A DNA stretch of 64,000 nucleotides from Cognatundibacterium rivi (GCF_018139565.1 NZ_JAGSPK010000001.1:682001-746000); one strand, 5' to 3'. Counted from the stretch's first letter, positions 1 to 9,056 are shown. A program made the numbers and translations. The notes: generated by a model not told the origin, from the sequence alone.

Positions 1-1
1 A

Positions 2-1066
2 ACCGGAAATGCCGCCTGGTATCAAAAACTAAGCCGGGTGCATGCTGAAGGCGTTCCAGTGTATGGTATTCCGGTACAGACCAGCGAGTTGTTTGGTGTT
101 TTGCACCTTAAAGGTTTTGTTATTGATGATGTGGTGATTTATAGCGGTGCCAGTATTAATAACGTGTATCTGCATAAGCAGGAAAAATACCGGCATGACC
201 GTTATTTACTGATTCAGAATTCTGTATTGGCGACCACGATGGTCGATTTTATACGTCAGCACTTGCTGTTGGCCTCAGCGGTACATCGCCTCGATAAGGC
301 GGAAATTCCTGCCACACGTAGCATACGCAATGACATTCGTCGCTTTCGCGAGCAGTTAAAAAAGGCGCGTTATCAGTTCAATGAACAATTTATCGGGCAG
401 TATTCAGAGACGCCGCCTGCGCTGAGTGTGACGCCATTGGTCGGCGTTGGTAAAAATAATCCACTGAATAAAGCGATATGTCAGTTGCTTGCGGCGAGTA
501 AGTCGCAGATTATTATCTGTACTCCTTATTTCAATTTTCCCCGTGCTGTGACCAGAGAAGTGAATCGCGCACTGAAACGCGGAGTGAGCGTTGATATTAT
601 CGTCGGCGATAAAGTTGCGAATGATTTTTTTATTCCACCGGAGCAGCCTTTTAAAGTCATTTCGGCTCTTCCTTATCTGTATGAGGTCAACCTCAGACGT
701 TTCGCCAAAGCGCATCAGCAGGACATTCAAAAAAATCAGCTCAGATTACGCCTGTGGAAAGATGGCGAGAATACCTATCATCTGAAAGGATTGTGGGTAG
801 ATCAGTGTTACGCACTGATGACCGGAAATAATCTGAATCCCAGGGCATTCCGTCTTGATCTGGAAAACGCGCTGTTAATCCATGATCCGCAACAAGAGTT
901 ACTGGCACAAAGAAATGCAGAGCTGGCGAGCATCGTTGAACATACGACGCTGATCAGTGATTATCGTTCTTTGCAGAAGGTAAAAGATTATCCGGAACCA
1001 GTCCGGAAATTACTGACACGCCTGAGTACCATCAGACTGGATCGTCTGGCTTACCGGGTGCTGTAA
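2..1066 (+). CDS. pssA: CDP-diacylglycerol--serine O-phosphatidyltransferase, PLD-type, 5' partial
   Basis: This enzyme makes phosphatidylserine from CDP-diacylglycerol and serine, the first step to phosphatidylethanolamine, at the inner face of the membrane. The frame is open to the left window edge, so the N-terminus (about 90 residues by comparison with the ~450-residue family) is missing. Two intact HKD motifs are visible: HLKGFVID near base 105 and HLKGLWVD near base 780, each with the H-x-K-x4-D pattern and a following Asn/Ser stretch (SGASINN; TGNNLNPRAF). The second motif with NNLNPRAFRLDLEN is typical of the gram-negative PssA branch rather than cardiolipin synthase. The gene ends at a TAA and is convergent with the next gene, only 3 bases away. 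Confidence 0.9.
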   Translation, partial: TGNAAWYQKLSRVHAEGVPVYGIPVQTSELFGVLHLKGFVIDDVVIYSGASINNVYLHKQEKYRHDRYLLIQNSVLATTMVDFIRQHLLLASAVHRLDKAEIPATRSIRNDIRRFREQLKKARYQFNEQFIGQYSETPPALSVTPLVGVGKNNPLNKAICQLLAASKSQIIICTPYFNFPRAVTREVNRALKRGVSVDIIVGDKVANDFFIPPEQPFKVISALPYLYEVNLRRFAKAHQQDIQKNQLRLRLWKDGENTYHLKGLWVDQCYALMTGNNLNPRAFRLDLENALLIHDPQQELLAQRNAELASIVEHTTLISDYRSLQKVKDYPEPVRKLLTRLSTIRLDRLAYRVL

Positions 1067-1069
1067 AAG

Positions 1070-1879
1070 TTAAGGTTGTGTTGGCGGAGAGAGATGAATG
1101 ACTTGCATGGGCGGGACTTCGTCAGGCAACCATTTACGATAGATTTTTGCGAAGCTACCGTCTTTCTTGATGGCGCGTAATGCCTCTTCCCATATCTTAA
1201 TCGTCGAGGCTGGCGTCTTAGCGGAAAACGCCAGATATAGCTCCAGTGCATCAAGCACCATGACAGGCTCAACATCATCGCTGGAGTAGCCTATGTCTTT
1301 CAGTATCGAGGGTACAACAACACTGCCTTCCACCCATAAATCAAAGCGTTTGGCCATCAGCATATTGGCGATGACCAGAGGCGATACCGCCAGTTCCAGA
1401 TTGAAAAAACCTTTTTTACGCGCTGTGTCGGCAAAAATACTGGAGCGATAAGCACCGACTTTCAGTTTGCGGATAGCATCTCCCTGACTCAACAAATTAG
1501 CCGCATTTCCTCTACGGGTGTACAGCGTGATGTACGAGATCGCAACTGGGCCCACCAGGTGCATGAGTTTTTCGCGCTCCTCCGAACGTCCTACCGTAAA
1601 AAGTAAAACGTTAGGCTCATCCAGTAAAGCTTTGTATCCTCGCGCAAATGGCACTACCTGAATGGCTTGTGTATTCCCTGTTTTTGCCTGTATTGCCTTG
1701 ACGACCTCTACCGCCATACCTTCGGCTTTCGTATCGTTGCCGAAAGAAATCGGTGGCCAGTTTTCAGTCAGGATCTGTAACTCTTGTGCGTCAGACAAAG
1801 AGCAGAAAAATAACAGGCAGATCGCTACGAATTTGCGATAGTGGGTAGTGATTGGTAGGTGACAGTCAATGTGGGACAT
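1070..1879 (-). CDS. Periplasmic solute-binding protein (SBP_bac_3 type)
   Basis: An exported protein of about 269 residues resembling the family 3 extracellular solute-binding fold (amino-acid-binding type). After a hydrophobic signal segment (FVAICLLFFCSLSDAQE), the mature part starts with the typical ILTENWPPISF strand and continues with the GMAVEVVKAI helix. The longest open frame begins at a TTG at 1948 and carries a non-signal-like extension, so the ATG at 1879 was chosen; no convincing Shine-Dalgarno sequence supports any start. No permease or ATPase gene lies nearby. It may therefore be an orphan binding protein or a sensor-like relative. The substrate cannot be read from the sequence. 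Confidence 0.75.
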   Translation of the reverse strand: MSHIDCHLPITTHYRKFVAICLLFFCSLSDAQELQILTENWPPISFGNDTKAEGMAVEVVKAIQAKTGNTQAIQVVPFARGYKALLDEPNVLLFTVGRSEEREKLMHLVGPVAISYITLYTRRGNAANLLSQGDAIRKLKVGAYRSSIFADTARKKGFFNLELAVSPLVIANMLMAKRFDLWVEGSVVVPSILKDIGYSSDDVEPVMVLDALELYLAFSAKTPASTIKIWEEALRAIKKDGSFAKIYRKWLPDEVPPMQVIHLSPPTQP

Positions 1880-2040
1880 GATCATCATCGGCAGCAAATT
1901 GTTGGCAAATTGCAGTGAACAACAAAATGTGTGTACACATATTGCCAATGTAAACCGTTTCCAGAGTCAGAGCCAGAGGATTTCAGGTAATCACTGTGAA
2001 TGTAACACATCGTCACAATGATTCTTTTTTTCCACCTGCA

Positions 2041-3192
2041 TCAGCCTGGCTTGTCTTCGTTGGCTGGGCTGAGTTGCGATCGCTGATTATTTCTGATTTT
2101 TCTCAAGCGGAAAATCTGCTTTCCGACAAACCTGCGCCACGCGCTGTTTTTGACGCATTGGTACTCAACATAGTTAATTACAGCGGGGCCCCAACGGGTT
2201 TTGGATACATCCTCGCCAATTGACAGGTTCAGGCGTTGAATTTTTTGTCCGATCGCCCATTGGATTGCTTCTGCTACTAAGGTTGTCATGACGCTGTATT
2301 GCGCATAATCCAGATCGTAGCCTGAATAATATAAATAGAGTTCATCACCCATATTGAATGCCAGTCGCATCGCGACGACTTTGCCATTCAACTCAAGACA
2401 AAATAAACACATGCGATCAGCAAGTGGCGTATCAAGCAGATTTTCCAGCAGCGCCTTGTGTTGTGGATGAGAGAAATAATCAGGATGATCTATCGTCTCT
2501 TTTGCCGACGCACGCGCACCATGCAGCGCATAAAACATCGGTAATTGTTGAACGATAGCCGCACGACCTTGGAGAACGCGGAAACCCACGTTCAGACCGT
2601 CTCGTTTGGGCGAGTTGTAACAGCGGCGCAGGGATTCTTTAATGTTACGCTTTAACCCAGATTTAAAACTATCCCAGTCCTCACCCAGCGTGAGTACGAA
2701 GTTAGGAATCGTGCGGTCAGTCAGCGGAAAGAGTGACTTATTATTCTGAATGAAATGATCTGTGGGCGCTTTTGCTCCGATGATCTGAAACTCAGTGAGT
2801 CCTAAGGTTTCGCAACGAGTTAAATTTTCCCAGAGTTGCAGAACTTTCTCTGCATATTCCGGCAATGTGAGGGGAACACGTAATTCGGTCAGATTGGGGT
2901 CGCCGCCGAAAGGCCGGACGTAGCGGTACAGGAACAGACGATGCAAGCCCACATGCGTGTTCATCAGCGGCATCACTGCAACCAACTGATCGTTATCGTA
3001 AACGGCACAAATAGCCAGTTCATGTTGATGAAAGAAGGATTTACCAGAAAATACTTTCCACCATGCGGAGTTCCAGTCGTAGGTTTGAAACGGGAGCAGA
3101 TAGTTGACTTTCGTCTCTAAAGCTCGCCATGCTGTCGCAAGAGTTTCGAAATCTGTTTTTTGGCTGATGATGATTTGTTTGAGGTTGTGCAT
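2041..3192 (-). CDS. GNAT-fold acyltransferase of the CelD/FemAB-like (BioF2-like) family
   Basis: A cytoplasmic protein of about 383 residues that looks like the Acetyltransf_6/CelD-BcsL group, double-GNAT proteins often linked to exopolysaccharide or cell-envelope modification. Visible family marks are an N-terminal W-rich segment (LPFQTYDWNSAWWKVF), a central KSGLKRNIKESLRR helix, and the C-terminal strand GKVVAMRLAFNMGDELYLYYSGYD followed by a second acceptor-side helix. The start is uncertain: ATG at 3192 or GTG at 3216, neither with a clear ribosome site. It lies between two solute-binding-like genes on the same strand, but no polysaccharide genes are in the window, so the substrate is unknown. 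Confidence 0.65.
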   Translation of the reverse strand: MHNLKQIIISQKTDFETLATAWRALETKVNYLLPFQTYDWNSAWWKVFSGKSFFHQHELAICAVYDNDQLVAVMPLMNTHVGLHRLFLYRYVRPFGGDPNLTELRVPLTLPEYAEKVLQLWENLTRCETLGLTEFQIIGAKAPTDHFIQNNKSLFPLTDRTIPNFVLTLGEDWDSFKSGLKRNIKESLRRCYNSPKRDGLNVGFRVLQGRAAIVQQLPMFYALHGARASAKETIDHPDYFSHPQHKALLENLLDTPLADRMCLFCLELNGKVVAMRLAFNMGDELYLYYSGYDLDYAQYSVMTTLVAEAIQWAIGQKIQRLNLSIGEDVSKTRWGPAVINYVEYQCVKNSAWRRFVGKQIFRLRKIRNNQRSQLSPANEDKPG

Positions 3193-3291
3193 CGAAGATA
3201 AATGTGGCGAGCTCACAGAAACTAAAATATTGCTTTGATTTAACTTTATCTGTTTGCCTGTTTGATAGGGTACGTTACAAAACGAAACAAG

Positions 3292-3319
3292 TAACTTATC
3301 CCATAAAAGTTATTTTTTT
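3292..3319 (+). terminator. Weak hairpin plus T-run in the 3.2-3.5 kb gap
   Basis: TAACTT (3292-3297) pairs with AAGTTA (3307-3312), followed by a run of T. The 323-base gap between the acyltransferase and the DUF3149 gene holds only this and presumably the promoters of the two diverging genes. With a 6-bp AT-rich stem, the call is tentative. Confidence 0.3.
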
Positions 3320-3515
3320 GCAAGGAAGAATGGCCAGTATCAATCAGCTTGTCTTTAGATTGGCAGCATAGATTTCTCTCGTTACCTTGTTGCCTTATCT
3401 TTCGTACACATGAAGTGTTCTGAATCTGTTACGGTCGTCCCTTGATACAAATCAACAGCAGACGAGAGTAAGCACTCCATACTTCCTGCAGTAAAAACTT
3501 TAAAGGAGAACGGAA

Positions 3516-3656
3516 ATGAAACTGTTAATCGACTTGTTTTCTACTGACTACGGCCTGATGAGTATTGCCGGAATCATTTTTATGATTTGCATGGGGATAT
3601 TTTTTATTCGCTATTTCTTATCGCACATGCGTGAAGAAGAGCAGCAAGAACGGTAA
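3516..3656 (+). CDS. DUF3149-type single-span micro-protein
   Basis: A 46-residue protein: a short amphipathic N-terminus (MKLLIDLFSTDYG), one membrane helix (about residues 16-34, IAGIIFMICMGIFFIRYF), and a charged tail ending EEEQQER. Length and layout match the DUF3149 family of small proteobacterial membrane proteins, whose role is unknown. The start is well supported by an AAAGGAG Shine-Dalgarno sequence 8 bases upstream. A hairpin terminator follows 22 bases after the stop, so it appears to be a single-gene transcript. It is flanked by genes on the opposite strand. Confidence 0.8.
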   Translation: MKLLIDLFSTDYGLMSIAGIIFMICMGIFFIRYFLSHMREEEQQER

Positions 3657-3677
3657 GCTGCAGATATCTATGAAATT

Positions 3678-3714
3678 GGTGACCTTGTGCTTTTGGTCAC
3701 CTTGATTTTGTTTT
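3678..3714 (+). terminator. Intrinsic terminator after the DUF3149 gene
   Basis: GGTGACC (3678-3684) pairs with GGTCACC (3695-3701), followed by TTGATTTTGTTTT. It separates the micro-protein from the convergent solute-binding gene. Confidence 0.65.
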
Positions 3715-4441
3715 AGTCGTTACGATAATTATTCAGAATTGCGGCATATTCGCCACTTTGCCGTATCGTTTTCAGTCCTTTATTGAAGTGATCGCGATGT
3801 TCACTTTTGTGGAAGCCAAGCAAGCGGGGAGTCGGTTTAAATAAATGATGTACCGTATAACGGTTCGTCGCCTCTGTTTTGCCGTGCAATAACCTCGCGA
3901 AATACAGAAAAGCGCGTAAATCCAGCAAGATAACATCTCCCCGGCCGGCATCCAGCATCGGTACCTGAGACGCCTGATCACCTACTTCTGAATATGAACG
4001 ATGGTTTTTAATAGCCACCGTAAATTCTGGATCAAGCACTTTTTGCGCGTTGCTGAACGCAACGATTTTTTTGCCTGACAGATCAGATAAGGAATTGATC
4101 TGTAAGCGTTTATCACTCAGCGTGACAGCCACATTTTCAAACTCGATGACGGTGTCGGAGAAAAAGATTTTTGGGTTATTGACCGGAATTCCAGCAAACC
4201 CCGCATCTGCAGTTCCCGCTTCCACCTCAGTTTCCATACGTTTGTTATTCGAGCGGATAAACTTACACTGTATGCCTTGCGTGGCAAAGGCGCGGGTAAC
4301 AATTTCCGGCACCAGACCCTGACGTGGATCGTCTTTGACATAAGGTGGTAAAGCTGACACATGAAACAATAGTTCCAGTGCTTGCGCTTCCCAGCTCGTC
4401 AGCAGACAACTTAGCAATACATATATCCGGAAAAACCTCAT
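3713..4441 (-). CDS. Periplasmic solute-binding protein (SBP_bac_3 type)
   Basis: A second exported solute-binding-like protein of about 242 residues, with signal peptide MRFFRIYVLLSCLLTSWEAQA. The mature part opens with LELLFHVSALPPYV and the segment GLVPEIVTRAF, the usual first strand and helix of family 3 binding proteins. The ATG at 4441 is preferred over the upstream start at 4474 because it places the hydrophobic core directly at the N-terminus. As with the homologue at 1070-1879, no transporter genes adjoin it. The two share the fold but little obvious sequence, so a recent duplication is unlikely. The ligand is unknown. Confidence 0.75.
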   Translation of the reverse strand: MRFFRIYVLLSCLLTSWEAQALELLFHVSALPPYVKDDPRQGLVPEIVTRAFATQGIQCKFIRSNNKRMETEVEAGTADAGFAGIPVNNPKIFFSDTVIEFENVAVTLSDKRLQINSLSDLSGKKIVAFSNAQKVLDPEFTVAIKNHRSYSEVGDQASQVPMLDAGRGDVILLDLRAFLYFARLLHGKTEATNRYTVHHLFKPTPRLLGFHKSEHRDHFNKGLKTIRQSGEYAAILNNYRND

Positions 4442-4689
4442 GTCAGCCCTTATCACCGTGCTAAATAAAGTCAACGATGTCTCACTAACGGCATCGTCTT
4501 CACGATTTAATGTTGGCTGATTCTGATGGGTAATGCAACCAGGAAAGAAAGTGTGGGGAGAATGCCACGTCGTATGTCGAGAAATTGTGGCCAGGCCGCA
4601 CTTCAGATGTCACCCGCAATAGCACCAACCTGCGTTCCGGCATCAAACTAATGACACCGCTACACAGGCAGGTACTGGCTTAGGTTGCG

Positions 4690-6150
4690 TTATTTAGCAT
4701 TCCCAGGAATCGACCATAGGAAATCTACTTGCAGCGTTCCCTTAAAGCGCGGATCGTTTAAACCAAGGTAACGATCACCGGAATAATTTGGTGCGGTCGT
4801 CAGGTTTTTAGGATTGAAATTTGCGGCAGCATGACAGCTCATGCAGTTAGTTTGTACGCCAACGTTATTGGCTACGGTTTGTCCCATATATTTACCGGGA
4901 ATGGAGTCTGGCAAATCACTCGGGCCGAATCCTGCTTCCAGATATGGGTTGTAACAGTAAACGGATTCCCCGACATTTTTGCCGCCAGTCTCAGGTTGTG
5001 GTGGAGACAAGGTCTGATAGGCCGCACAATGAGCGTAATGGCGCGGTGCGCCTTGCAATGCGGCAGGGCGCAATTTTGCTATCGCTGTTGAACTCGGTGC
5101 TGGCGGCATATCGGGGGCTGGCGTCCACCAGAAACTTTGCCATGTCCATTCGGTAATTTCACGGCTACCGACATGCATAGCGACGAGGACCGAATAATCA
5201 CCGGCTGCGATACCTTTGAAATTCTCAGTCGATTTGTTCAGTAACTCTGCGTTGGTGGCATCCACTTTAAAGTGAATAAAATTTTTCAGACCATAGGTGT
5301 TTGCTGCTGTACGTGACGAACCATCGGCCGCACATTTGTTATCGACACCACCGGATAATTTCTCTGTGCCAGTATCCTGCGTATCGATCCAGACACATGT
5401 TTTCCAGTCGGAAGCCGGAAATGAAACCGGAGTTTTTGGCGGACCGGGCCAGACCGATAATTGAAAATATCTTGCCTGAACCAGACTCTTACTTTTTAAA
5501 GTCTGAAATACCGGTTTCAGCGAGAGGGACGGCGCAGGAAAAGCCGGAATGCTGGTCTCATTCGCCGCCAGCATTTTGTTTAATGCTGCGATTGAAAACA
5601 GATTATTTGCGCGGATATGCGTTGCGGCAATCGGATCATATTTGACAAAGCCGAGCACCGTTTCTTTTCCCTGCGTCGTCTTCAATAACCCTGCATGGTT
5701 CAATTGATGAAATGGTGTGAGTACGTTGGGAACACGTGGTTTATTCATTAATGCTTGCGAACTGGCGGTCATAATATCTTCTGGCGTTTCCCAGGTTTCA
5801 AAGACCCGCAAAGGCTGCCCCTGATAGGTCTCGCCTGAATTAAGTGTCAACGCCGTCCAGATGCCCCATGCATGTTTTTGTATCTCAATTTGTCCTTTCG
5901 GAGATTTTGTCCAGGCAGTAATCGTTTCTGCTGCGACAGGGTAGGTATAACCGGGAATTTTAGGATCTGGTAACGGAACCGGTTTGAATGCGCTGACAAT
6001 GGCATTGGATTTGCCGCTATCCGCCGGCATCGTTTGTGCCTGTAGCGGTTGACTGCTCAACCAGCCAGCAACTATCGTTGCCGAGCAGAAAATGTGTATC
6101 TGCCTGAGCCTGGTCTTCTTGGAATGATCGAATTTCAGATGCGTTTTCAT
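4690..6150 (-). CDS. Exported cytochrome c-like protein with one C-terminal CXXCH motif
   Basis: A large periplasmic protein (about 486 residues). The signal region is HIFCSATIVAGWLSSQPLQAQ after a basic N-terminus. A single c-type haem motif, CMSCH, lies about 45 residues from the C-terminus (TNCMSCHAAANFNP). The long N-terminal part has no domain I recognise; it contains repeated Trp/Thr-rich stretches. The start at 6150 is supported by GGGAGAAGGT just upstream. It probably works as an electron-transfer or haem-bearing periplasmic protein, but no partner oxidoreductase is nearby. A 7-bp dyad upstream (6263-6283) could be an operator. Confidence 0.7.
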   Translation of the reverse strand: MKTHLKFDHSKKTRLRQIHIFCSATIVAGWLSSQPLQAQTMPADSGKSNAIVSAFKPVPLPDPKIPGYTYPVAAETITAWTKSPKGQIEIQKHAWGIWTALTLNSGETYQGQPLRVFETWETPEDIMTASSQALMNKPRVPNVLTPFHQLNHAGLLKTTQGKETVLGFVKYDPIAATHIRANNLFSIAALNKMLAANETSIPAFPAPSLSLKPVFQTLKSKSLVQARYFQLSVWPGPPKTPVSFPASDWKTCVWIDTQDTGTEKLSGGVDNKCAADGSSRTAANTYGLKNFIHFKVDATNAELLNKSTENFKGIAAGDYSVLVAMHVGSREITEWTWQSFWWTPAPDMPPAPSSTAIAKLRPAALQGAPRHYAHCAAYQTLSPPQPETGGKNVGESVYCYNPYLEAGFGPSDLPDSIPGKYMGQTVANNVGVQTNCMSCHAAANFNPKNLTTAPNYSGDRYLGLNDPRFKGTLQVDFLWSIPGNAK

Positions 6151-6262
6151 ACCTTCTCCCTGAGATGTTACTGCGAACAATGTAAGGTTGATCTGAGGCT
6201 TGAAACGGAACCCGATAGCGTGGAGTGTTCAATAGCAGTGCTGACGGGATTGTTGCTTTTTT

Positions 6263-6283
6263 ATCTTACTTTTTATGTAAGAT
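6263..6283. promoter_or_regulatory. Inverted repeat upstream of the cytochrome-like gene
   Basis: ATCTTAC (6263-6269) and GTAAGAT (6277-6283) form a perfect 7-bp dyad around a 7-base AT spacer, nested inside CTGAC...GTCAG (6241-6289). It lies 113 bases upstream of the start at 6150 and could be an operator. The 430-base stretch from 6151 to 6580 otherwise holds no gene I can support. Confidence 0.35.
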
Positions 6284-6580
6284 TGTCAGTGTAGCCTGAA
6301 TGAATGAAATAGCAAGTTAAATAGATTGATCGTTTTCCCTAGCGGGTATCCCGATGGGCAGCAGATGCTTTTCTTAAATCAAACTTGAAGGGTATATGTC
6401 TCAAATTTCACGGACGCAGAACATTCCTGGTGCCGGTCAGAAGCTCGCAGCTTTTGCTTATGCGGGGTAACTTATCGCCGCGCGGATACGGGCAAGATCA
6501 GCGCAGCGAGTGCTTGTTGGGATGGCGAATCTGCTTTTCAGCAGTTCAATCACGCCGCACAGGATTGCACACCTGCTTAA

Positions 6581-6892
6581 TCAGGCAGAGGTCGTTGATG
6601 GATAAGCAGTCAGAATCTGATGTGCTATCAGATCAATGGCGGGGCGGGGTTTTCCTTGCTTATCAACCCAGACTTTCGGTGTCAGAGCGCCGGACAAAGA
6701 GACGCTGTCACCATCGTTCAACGCAAGCAAGGCCTGCCGCACCTTGTCATTAAAGGCGATCACATTACACATGATTGTGTCACCATCATCTGTCGCAGCA
6801 CGCACCTTACAAGTCACATAAGCAGAATCTGCCTGTCCGCTACGTTCTTCGGCGCTGCCATACATGCGCCCGGCGATTAATCCATCTATCAT
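6581..6892 (-). CDS. Small single-stranded DNA-binding protein (OB-fold)
   Basis: A 103-residue protein resembling short SSB-like OB-fold proteins of Burkholderiales. It starts MIDGLIAGRMYGSAEERSG, has the strand pattern AYVTCKVRAA and MCNVIAFND, and contains SVSLSGALTPKVWVDKQG, matching the strand typical of SSB (GxxxxKxWxDKxG). It lacks the acidic C-terminal tail of the replication SSB, so it is probably an accessory or mobile-element type rather than the housekeeping protein. It stands alone, with no recombination genes adjacent. Confidence 0.7.
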   Translation of the reverse strand: MIDGLIAGRMYGSAEERSGQADSAYVTCKVRAATDDGDTIMCNVIAFNDKVRQALLALNDGDSVSLSGALTPKVWVDKQGKPRPAIDLIAHQILTAYPSTTSA

Positions 6893-7225
6893 CGTTTTTC
6901 TTTTTCAGTCAGTCTGGCCTGTTGCACCAGAGAATTCATGATGAGAAGCGGCGGTTTATCTTCCGGATTACGTCGCGGCTATTTAATTTGCTTCGCCGCC
7001 CCGTCTTGTCCCGTCAATTTTTGTACGCCTCTTTTCTGTGCGAAACGAATTAAACGCCGGATGCAGGAATAAAGCAAATAAACGATTCGTCAAACAGATT
7101 CATGTGCGGTCAGTGTGGATGTATGAATATCAAAAGTAAAATGCTTATACTGCAAGGCTGCGCAACAACGCAGGCGTGTTATCGTCTCAGCTCTGTCTTC
7201 CACACTTACTTTTTTCTTAAACGCC
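6893..7225. other. 333-base gene-free stretch
   Basis: Lies between the divergent SSB-like and DUF885 genes, so it must carry both promoters. I saw no convincing coding frame, hairpin or repeat in it. Confidence 0.4.
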
Positions 7226-8458
7226 ATGACTCTGAATCAGATTGCGGAACACTACGTCAAACTCGTCCTTGCTGTCGGTCAGCATGACAGCACTTATGTT
7301 GATGCGTATATCGGACCGCCATCCTGGCAAACCGAAGCACAGCAATCGCCAGCAATTCCCCTGTCAGATTTAGCAGCGCAAGCCGATGCCTTATTGCAGC
7401 AGGCCGATGCTTTGCCGACGCCGCCGCAAGACCAGCTTGAACGTCAGGAATTTTTACGTCTGCAGTTACATGCAGTAAGAGCTTTTGTCGTGCAACTGAA
7501 TGGCAGAAAATTACCATTCGATGCGGAATCAAAAGCTTTATACGATGCTGTTTCCCCATCGTTGACCACCGCAGATCTTGACGTCACGCTGGCAGAACTG
7601 GCGGCACTTATACCCGCAGATATTCAAGGCAGCGATCTGAATGCGAGATTGTCTGCATACAACAAGGCATTTGAAATTCCACGCGATAAGCTTGATGCTG
7701 TTTTTACTGCCGCTATCAACGAAGCCCGCGCGCGTACCCGGCGTTATATCGCCTTACCGGAACATGAAAGTTTTCAGGTTGCTTATGTGACGGATAAAGT
7801 CTGGAGCGCCTATAACTGGTACAAAGGAAACAGCCATAGTCTGATTGAAGTGAACACCGATTTTCCGATGTTCATCAGCCGTGCAATTGATCTTGCCAGC
7901 CATGAAGCTTATCCCGGGCACCATGTCTTCAACGTGCTGATAGAAAACGAGTTGGTCAGAGAAAAAGGCTGGATAGAATACGCGATTTATCCACTGTATT
8001 CACCGATGTCGTTTCTGGCTGAAGGCAGCGCGAATTACGGTATCGACGTCGCCTTCCCACATGCAGAGCGTATGCAGTTTGAGCGGGAAGTATTATTCCC
8101 GCTGGCTGGTATCGATCCGGCCAAAGCCGAACGCTATTACCAGATACAAGCCGTATTACAAAAATTGTCTTATGCCGGCAATATGGTGGCGAAACAATAT
8201 CTGGATGGCGAAATAGACAAAGAACGCGCGCTGGCAATGCTGATGAAATACAGTCTTTCGGATGCCGCGCGTTCTGCACAGCGGCTGCGTTTTATCGAAC
8301 ATCTGCGCTCGTATGTGATTAACTACAATCTTGGTCAGGATGTGGTGCAGGCGTACATAGAAAAACGCGCAGGAACAGATAATCAGGATTTGCGCTGGCA
8401 GGTACTGACCGATCTGTTGCGTCGCCCGAAAAGCGCATCGATGATGATGGATTCCTGA
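7226..8458 (+). CDS. DUF885 family protein, probable metallopeptidase
   Basis: A 410-residue protein with the hallmark DUF885 motif HEAYPGHH at residues 226-233 (HExxxGHH-like zinc site) and the following FLAEGSANYG about 45 residues later, which supplies the downstream Glu of the metal site. No signal peptide is visible. It is shorter than the 550-600 residue members because the N-terminal helical region is reduced, but the catalytic part looks complete. Family members are assumed to be zinc carboxypeptidase-like enzymes; the substrate is not known. The ATG at 7226 has no strong ribosome site. Confidence 0.8.
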   Translation: MTLNQIAEHYVKLVLAVGQHDSTYVDAYIGPPSWQTEAQQSPAIPLSDLAAQADALLQQADALPTPPQDQLERQEFLRLQLHAVRAFVVQLNGRKLPFDAESKALYDAVSPSLTTADLDVTLAELAALIPADIQGSDLNARLSAYNKAFEIPRDKLDAVFTAAINEARARTRRYIALPEHESFQVAYVTDKVWSAYNWYKGNSHSLIEVNTDFPMFISRAIDLASHEAYPGHHVFNVLIENELVREKGWIEYAIYPLYSPMSFLAEGSANYGIDVAFPHAERMQFEREVLFPLAGIDPAKAERYYQIQAVLQKLSYAGNMVAKQYLDGEIDKERALAMLMKYSLSDAARSAQRLRFIEHLRSYVINYNLGQDVVQAYIEKRAGTDNQDLRWQVLTDLLRRPKSASMMMDS

Positions 8459-8576
8459 TTAGTTTAAGCGAGCACTTTTTTCTCTGTTTAAATAGGGCGG
8501 AATGCTTTTGGCAAAAAGCACTGTCACCCACATTTTAGATTTTCCGAATCACCAGCAATAATTGAAAGAGACCGCT

Positions 8577-8909
8577 ATGACAATACCAGGTAGTGCAATA
8601 TCCCACTCTCCCGGCTTTATTCATCATGACGTACCTGTCGGCAGTGTCGTGGCATTTGCGGGGGATACGACAAAGAATATGCTTGAGTCATCCGGATGGA
8701 TGGTGTGCGATGGCAGAGCTCTGAACGTTGCGCAGTATCCTTTTTTATTCGCTGCAATCGGCTATCGCTTCGGTGGTAGTGACGGACAATTTCATATTCC
8801 GCTGTCAGATGTTGGCACTCGTTCTGCGGTCGAAGACTCAACTGAAATGGGTGCCGCTGAGAGTAGACCCGCAAACATCACGCTGACGCAGTTAATCAAA
8901 TTTGTCTGA
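8577..8909 (+). CDS. Phage tail-collar domain protein, stand-alone
   Basis: A protein of about 110 residues containing one tail-collar-like domain: VPVGSVVAFAGD at the start, then GWMVCDGRALNVAQYPFLFAAIG and the FGGSDGQFHIPL strand. This matches the collar domain found in tail fibres and in microcystin-dependent-protein-type bacterial proteins. There is no fibre shaft, no tail genes and no integrase nearby, so it is not part of a visible prophage. It could be a domesticated collar protein. The start at 8577 is supported by GAAAGAG 7 bases upstream; a strong terminator follows at 9012. Confidence 0.7.
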   Translation: MTIPGSAISHSPGFIHHDVPVGSVVAFAGDTTKNMLESSGWMVCDGRALNVAQYPFLFAAIGYRFGGSDGQFHIPLSDVGTRSAVEDSTEMGAAESRPANITLTQLIKFV

Positions 8910-9011
8910 TCGTTTTTCAAAATGACTTGCTGCGTTTTGAGCGCATTTTCCCAATCAAAAACTCAGCAATTAATTCAAAAATACGGAATTAAAATCAATC
9001 CCCTAATGAAC

Positions 9012-9056
9012 ATGCGCCTCGTAAGCCATTGATGGCTGCTGAGGCGCATTTTTATT
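9012..9056 (+). terminator. Intrinsic terminator after the collar-domain gene
   Basis: ATGCGCCTC (9012-9020) pairs with GAGGCGCAT (9041-9049), with an inner AGCCAT/ATGGCT hairpin, followed by TTTTTATT. Confidence 0.75.

Noticed and set aside
6395..6603. Open reading frame with one internal TAA, ATG at 6395 (MSQISRTQNIPGAGQ...)
   Set aside because: It would need read-through of a stop, the ribosome site is too close to the ATG, and the translation matches no family I know.
8577..8909. Prophage
   Set aside because: Only one collar-domain gene is present; there are no structural, lysis or integration genes and no flanking repeats.
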